DNA of 64,000 bases from Chalara sp. BL73 (lineage: Eukaryota > Ascomycota > Leotiomycetes > Helotiales), in the NCBI GenBank assembly GCA_918026815.1, contig CAKJVC010000075.1:124001-188000 (forward strand), read 5' to 3'. The translations under genes were made by a program, and so were the position numbers. Below the pieces are notes generated by a model. The model was not told where the DNA came from, did not search any database, and worked only from the letters and a program-made list of their open reading frames with translations. Shown one piece after another: positions 58,801-64,000 of the stretch (the stretch's first letter is position 1; the number at the start of each line of letters is the position of its first letter).

Positions 58801-60821
58801 GCGAGTTACTTTTTGTATAAATGCATTTGTTAAACTGAATACTATCGTTTATTTAGTTTATATTTAAGTTGTGCTTTTTAACTTAAAAAGTTTCGAAAAT
58901 AATATTATACTTTTTAATTAGTATAACGTTTAATATTATTTTTTTAATGTGCTTTTTTAGTATAACTATTTTTATAAACAAAGTTTTTTTTTTAACTTAT
59001 TTATTTGTGCCGACGTTTTTTTTATTTATTGCTATTACTTAATACAGTTTTTTTTTGTATATAGTTTTAATAGCTTTTTTCCGAACATACTTTATATTAA
59101 TATACGTGTTTATTGTTTCGGTGTTAATTATAACTTTAATGCTTTTGTTTTTAAGTTTTACTTTTTTTTTAAATTAGTATAGTTTTAACGTAGTTGCTGT
59201 TTGTTTTAGTTTTTGTTTTCGAATAACATTGCTGTATATAGCGTTTAGCTATATTTTGTAATCGAGCTTTTTTTTTATTAGCTTATAAAGTTTATTTTTT
59301 TTTAAATAGCTGAGTTTTCGTTTTTTGTTTTTTGCAAACATTTTGTAGTTAAAGTTTTTAGTTATTTTACACTAAAAACAGCGTTTTTTTTGTTTAACTA
59401 TTATTTTTTAAGTGTTACTTTTTTTTAAGTGCTGTTTTAATTTTAAAAACTTTTTTTTAGTTGTATATTTTTCGATAGTTTTTTTATTTGCTAGCTTAAA
59501 CGCTACACAGCGTTTATTTTTATATATAACTTCGGCTTTTATGCCGAAAAGTTTTGTGTTTATACTTTTTTTTTGCGGTTTTTTTTAGTAATCGGCTTTT
59601 TTTATATTTGTTAGAAAAAACTATACTTTAACTTTTTTTTTAAATAAAACTAATTTCTATTTTTTACTAATTTCCGGATGTAGTTTTAGTACTAGCGCTA
59701 AGTTTATAGTTTTCGAAATAAAAAAACCGAGCTCCGAAAGCTGTATTGCTATTTTTATGTTTTCGAGTTTTTTTTCAAAAAACTTATAAAAAATTCTTCG
59801 TGCTTTATGTTTTTTTACACGTTTTTTTACGCAAGTTTTTTTAATTTAAATAGCATTAGCTTGTTTTTTACTGTTGTTTTTTTTGTAAAACGAAGCTATA
59901 TGCTTTTTTTTGCCGCAAGTATAGTACAGCTTGTTTTTTTTTTTATACTGTATTTTTTTTTTAAATATAGACTTTTTTTTTTTTGTAGCGTTTAGCTTTA
60001 TAAGCTTTAATTAACGGTTTAGCTTTTTTTTCGAGTTACGCTTTTTTTTTTCGTTTTTATAATACCGGCGTTTTTTTATAAATTTTTGGTTTTTATAAAA
60101 GTTACTAATTTTGTTATTTATTAACACGAATATTTCGATTAAAAATTTTATGTTTATAAAGTTATTTATTCGAGCAAATTTAGCTTAAACATAAATTTTA
60201 AGTTTTTTTATATAATAGCTAATTAAAGCTTGCGCGTTCCAGCCGGTTTAAACAGTATGTTTTTTAAATTCTGTAGTATAAACAATAGTCGTTTTTGTTT
60301 GCTGTAAACTATATAAATATTGCTCGGCGGTTTTTTTTTTATTTATGTTTTTAAACATTGCTTTAATTGTTTTTTTGAATTTCGACTATTTTTTTAACGT
60401 TATTTTAGTAGCTGCTATGCATTTGTCGATGTTTTCGTTATACTGAAAATAGTTTTTTAAAAGCGGCATAACTTATTTAGCTGCATTTTCTTTAAAGTAA
60501 AAAACAGCAAACAAACAGTAAGCTTTTTTATAAAAAAACTTGTCGTTATTGAATTTCTAATAAATTTTTATTTAAAAAAAAAAAGTTTCGAAATTTTTTT
60601 TATTTTTATAGTACTTGTTCGGCAGAAAAACTTTTAAAGTTTTTAAAACTTCGACTTTAATAAATTCGACGTTAAAAAGTTCGATGTTTTCGTTTTTGTC
60701 AGTAACAGTAATGTTTAAAGTAACTATTACTTTTTTTGTTTTTTGTTTAGCTGTGCTAGCGAAAAAACTTTTCGTGTTAAGTGCTATATTGTTTAATTAC
60801 TTTAAAATTTAGTACTTAAAA
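55862..60821 (-). pseudogene. Element C gag-pol, broken by many stops
   Basis: On the minus strand: gag (from about 60.8 kb) with a zinc knuckle near 59920 (YYTCGKKKHIASFYKK, first Cys lost); protease near 59150-58900 (KVIINTETINTYINIKYVRK); RT near 58440-58100 (LCVNYCSLNNVTIKN, KTKIFTKLD); RNase H and integrase to about 56.2 kb; and a chromodomain-like end at 55862-55950 (AEYKVKQILNCKYV, VKYFVK). An uninterrupted 97-codon frame closes the gene at 55862-56155. Confidence 0.85.
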
Positions 60822-61282
60822 TGTAACGTACGAAATAGCTTTAAGTTTAAATAGCTAAGTTTAAAGCTTGTTAGTTAGTATAGTATATATAAAATAGACT
60901 AAATACTGCTTTTTACTAAAAAGTAAAACGTTACAAGTATAACAAAAACTGTATTGCTAAACTATAATAAAGTTTAAGCACGAAACTTTTAAGCTATAAA
61001 ACTACAACTACTTATATATTATAGTTAAACTAAAGTTTTTGTTTTTTTTTAAAGTTTCTGGATTTTAGTAAAGTCCTTAAACTTTTCCAGACTTTATTAC
61101 GTGACATAGTCGCGGTTTCCAGAAGTTAATAAACTGTTTGCTTTTTTACTTATTTAAAGTCTTAAAACACTGGCTGTTCCCGGGACTCACGTCCCTGGGA
61201 TTCCTATTGGTCCTGGGACGCTGGAGCGTCCTGGGGCTCTTTTCCTAGGGCCTCAGCGGGTCCCAGGATTCGGTTCGTGACA
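60822..61282 (-). repeat. Element C 5' LTR
   Basis: 461 bp. The outer right end is almost unmutated (GGGACTCACGTCCCTGGGAT), the inner left part is mutated. Confidence 0.95.
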
Positions 61283-62467
61283 ATTTAGTATTTTGCATTA
61301 AATTTTATAAAAGCTTTTTACAAGTTAAAAATTTTTTACTTAGTATATTTATTAAAGCCGAAATTACTTTGAAACTTGTTCGTTTAAATAAAAACATAAA
61401 AAAAAAAAAAAAATATATAAATTACTTAATAAATAACAAAATAGCAAATATAAATACCGATAAAATTATTGTATTAACTTTTTAAATAAAAAAAAGTAGC
61501 AAATTAAAACTAAAGTTTAATACCGGATTTTTTTTAAACAATATACTACGCTTTTTTTTTACGGCTTTATAAAAAAGATTTTTATTTTTATCGGAATTAT
61601 AATTATTTTTAATAATATTATTATTCGGCAAAAACAAAACTTTTTTTACAGTAGCATTTTTAATTCGAACTATTTTTTTTTTTTTACGTTTACGTTTGCG
61701 AAACTTTAAAACAAAAACATTCGAAAAGCGAAAACCGAAAACTTTAATTTTTTTTCGCGAATCAACAAAACTTTTTGCGGTATTTTAGAGTACAATTTAA
61801 ACTAAAACTAAAAAAAATAAAAAACGACTTATATTTAAAAGTTTAATATTCGCAGTTATTGCTGCATTAATAAAGCGAAGCTTTTTTATTATTGTACTCG
61901 AAATTTTTATTTAAGTTTTAAACGTTTCGAAAATAGCAATTATAACAATACAGTTCAGAATTTAAGCAGCAGCAATACAAATAAAGCCGAGTTTAGCATT
62001 AACAAATTAACTGTATTTATTATTAATATAAGCAAAAATTTAAAATGCTAAATATTAATTGTTAAAGCTAAATATAAAACAATTCAGGAATTTACCGAAT
62101 AATATTTAGCATTTTGTGCAATACAATAGTTATACTTTTTCGAATTCGTTTTTGCAAAGTAGTATTTATAAAAAACGCTTTTTTTAACCGAATTTTTATT
62201 TTTATTATATGCGCTGTTTTTTTTACGTTTCGTAACGCGAAAGCAACACAAGCATTAAACGCGATACGTTTTTAAAAAAACACCGGAAAAAATAGAAAGT
62301 AGTATTGTTGATTTACAAACGTGTATTAACAAAAAGTAAAACGCAAATCGCGGAAAGCTGTAAAAACTTATAATGTAAATATTAAACTGAAAGTATAACA
62401 AGTAAAAATCAAATATACTAAAAAAAAAAAAAAAAAAAAAAAAAAAACTATTTACTATAGTTGTAAA

Positions 62468-62508
<41 letters not shown>

Positions 62509-62826
62509 AAAACAGCTATTTTATATTTAAAGTTTCGACGGCAGTAATTCAAAATTACTGATTTAAAATTATTGATTTGCAACTAAACGACAACAAAAAA
62601 AAAAGCACAATCGAAACATACTTAAACGCGTTGTTATAACAAAATTAAAAAAAGTAAACAGTAAATAAAGCAGTTTTAAAGCACGTTGCTATTAACTAAA
62701 ACAAAAAAAATCAAAAAAACTTACGCGTAATCGAGCTAATTATACTTTACGATACTTATACGAACTTTTTTAAAACACTAATTTTAACAAAAGTTTAAAA
62801 ACAAGCTTTTTTCCAAAAAAAAGTAA
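61283..62826 (+). pseudogene. Element B chromodomain tail and 3' non-coding region
   Basis: After C the B frame resumes with FCIKFYKSFLQVKNFL and IKAEITLKLVRLNK (61290-61400), matching the segment after chromodomains in gypsy elements. The rest, to the 3' LTR, has no clear coding and contains two long A-tracts. Confidence 0.65.
62419..62506 (+). repeat. Two long A-tracts in the 3' region of B
   Basis: Runs of about 29 A (from about 62419) and about 37 A (from about 62470) are separated by some 20 bp (CTATTTACTATAGTTG). They may descend from G/A-rich tracts turned to A by the local mutation process, or be slippage products. Confidence 0.7.
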
Positions 62827-63127
62827 TGTAACAATCGAAAGTATATAAATTTTTAATTACGTAGCAAAGTACGAACTTAAAATAGAAAAAAGTTTATACG
62901 GACTTTTTTCGGACATAGCATTTATATCTTTTACGAACTTAAGTACAATACAGACTCCGGAAAAATAGAGAAAAAGATATAAAAAGCGCTTTTTATATTT
63001 ACAAGATTATTTTTTTCTTTATGTTTTTTATATTCTTCGTAGTAGACCTTTTAGAATGCTACTATTAGCCTAAGATACGTACTCCTATATACCTTTACTC
63101 AGCCTGTAGTGTTCTAGCGTCGTTACA
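62827..63127 (+). repeat. Element B 3' LTR
   Basis: 301 bp. Inner left part mutated; outer right end little mutated (CCTTTACTCAGCCTGTAGTG). Confidence 0.9.
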
Positions 63128-64000
63128 ATTTAGCTTTTTGTAATCGATACAAAAACGCAAACTGTCGTTAAGTTTTTTAACAAATAAAACAAAAAACGCG
63201 AAAAAGCTTTTACTATAAACAATAAACTTTTTGTTTAAGTGCTTTAATAAATACTTTTTTACTGTTTTTAGCTTTTCAGCAGATTGTCGATATAAAAAAA
63301 AAAAGTAACTAAACAGAAAAGCTTTCAATTAGATTTTGTAGTTATATAAGCGATAAAAAAGTAGCGTATTCGAAACTATTTTAAAAAATACGTTTTAAAA
63401 CAAATTATATAATTTAAGTAGTTTAAAGCAAATTAGCTGTTCGGTTTCTATATTTTTAGCGGCTTTTAATTTTTTAATAAATCGGTTTATTTTATACAAG
63501 CTAGTTTAAAAAAACTTAGTGTTACTAGATTTTATGTTGTAGTATAACGCGCTAACGCTGATTTAACAAATATCGACTATTTTAAAAAATTTAGAAATTT
63601 GTAATTTAGCTTTTTTTTAAAGTCGAAAAGTATTTATGTAAAATGCGAAAAAAGTTCGAAGTTTAGTACTTCGAATAAAAGCTATAAAAATAGAATTTCG
63701 CGATTTTTGCATTTTTCGCATTTTTCGCATTTAATTTATTTTTAAAACTTGATTTTTTCGGTTTGCATTTATTTAGTAATTGTTATAAGTATTAACTAGC
63801 TTTTTAGATTTATAAAAAATTATTAGTTTTTTAAACTATATTAAAGTCGAAAAATATTTAAAAAGCTATATAAGCCAATTTTTTGCCGAGTTTAATTTAA
63901 TTTTAAAATAGCTTAACTACTTATTATCGATAATAGCGTTTTGATTTTTTAAGTTTAAAATCACAAAAAAACAATTGTATATTTGCCGACTATTAAAAGT
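63128..64000 (-). mobile_element. Element A, 5' part: upstream RT and pre-RT region
   Basis: On the minus strand the text KKYLLKHLNKKFIVYSKSFF and LRFCIDYKKLN (63270-63140) is the N-terminal part of a gypsy RT, ending at the B insertion. Coordinates above 63330 are probably protease/gag but too damaged to read, and the element runs off the window. Confidence 0.75.

Larger units (their letters stand above)
54639..61282 (-). mobile_element. Element C: full-length Ty3/gypsy LTR retrotransposon in the chromodomain of B
   Basis: The 461-bp LTRs (54639-55099 and 60822-61282) read TGTAACG...GTGACA. The target duplication ATTTA is present at 54634-54638 and 61283-61287. Coding runs on the minus strand, so the 5' LTR is on the right. 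Total length is 6644 bp. Removing C rejoins the chromodomain tail of B. Confidence 0.95.
36833..63127 (+). mobile_element. Element B: Ty3/gypsy LTR retrotransposon inserted in A and itself holding D, a TRIM and C
   Basis: The 301-bp LTRs at 36833-37133 and 62827-63127 (TGTAACAATCG...GTTACA, mutated in places) are 26 kb apart because of nested insertions. The 5-bp target duplication ATTTA is present at 36828-36832 and 63128-63132. Removing B and one ATTTA copy rejoins the RT frame of A between DYKKLN and TLTRND. Without its inserts B is about 7.8 kb. Order on the plus strand: gag, protease, RT, RNase H, integrase, chromodomain. Confidence 0.9.

Noticed and set aside
28511..63328. Short open frames in the AT-rich half as host genes
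   Set aside because: Those with recognisable text are pieces of gag, RT, integrase or chromodomain; the rest are Lys/Phe/Asn-rich frames expected by chance in such DNA.
28000..64000. The AT-rich half as mitochondrial DNA or as DNA from an AT-rich organism
   Set aside because: It carries paired LTRs with target duplications, Ty3/gypsy domains in order and residual GC-rich LTR edges, all explained by transition mutation of nuclear retrotransposons.
28120..64000. cDNA editing by a single-strand deaminase as the cause of the pyrimidine-context changes
   Set aside because: C-to-T and G-to-A changes occur together on the same strand of each element and fade at element ends, which fits a duplex, homology-guided process rather than editing of one strand.

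Overview
The window looks like nuclear DNA of a filamentous ascomycete (Pezizomycotina; Leotiomycetes is only a guess). The evidence is many short GT-AG introns of about 45-100 nt, a fused ADE2, a Zn2Cys6 regulator, a GH3 beta-glucosidase, a secreted Cys-rich membrane protein, and chromodomain-bearing Ty3/gypsy elements damaged by RIP-like mutation. It has two halves that meet near 27.7 kb.

Gene-rich half (1-27.7 kb, near-balanced base composition). In order it holds: the 3' part of an anoctamin gene with a one-base frame break; PHB2 (prohibitin 2, minus) and, divergent from it, the CstF-64/Rna15 3'-end-processing factor (plus, also with a one-base frame break); ADE2 (minus); a fragment of an alpha/beta hydrolase; a probable sugar/polyol-use cluster (MFS sugar transporter, Zn2Cys6 regulator, zinc-dependent polyol dehydrogenase); a second, decayed alpha/beta hydrolase; a small secreted protein; a small AT-rich repeat relic; a CFEM-like Cys-rich single-pass membrane protein lacking an ATG; and a secreted GH3 beta-glucosidase with a pair of CreA-type sites upstream. 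Exon borders were worked out by hand from splice signals and frame continuity.

AT-rich half (27.7-64 kb). I see no host gene here. It is a stack of retroelements. E1 is a complete LTR element (28120-34635, plus, 350-bp LTRs). Next is an older minus-strand gypsy element A (34636-36832 and 63128 onward). Its reverse transcriptase gene is split by element B (36833-63127, plus, 301-bp LTRs, TSD ATTTA). B in turn holds three insertions: element D in its integrase (41670-53122, 174-bp LTRs), a 386-bp TRIM-like element with 62-bp direct terminal repeats (53619-54004, TSD ACAAT), and element C in its chromodomain (54639-61282, minus, 461-bp LTRs, TSD ATTTA). Taking each insert away brings the interrupted reading frame back together.

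Main observations. (1) The mutations that degraded these elements do not follow the classical CpA rule. Comparing LTR pairs, C changes to T mostly when preceded by a pyrimidine, and YCG is mostly kept, so the bodies have almost no YC except YCG while ACA and GCA persist. (2) In all four LTR elements the two outermost termini are spared while the inner LTR ends are mutated. (3) The short TRIM-like element escaped mutation and carries five CACGTG boxes within 108 bp. (4) E1 and C both carry, between the pol gene and the 3' LTR and on the opposite strand, an ORF for a Cys-rich protein with a charged helical tail; in E1 it stays open for 165 codons although pol is full of stops.
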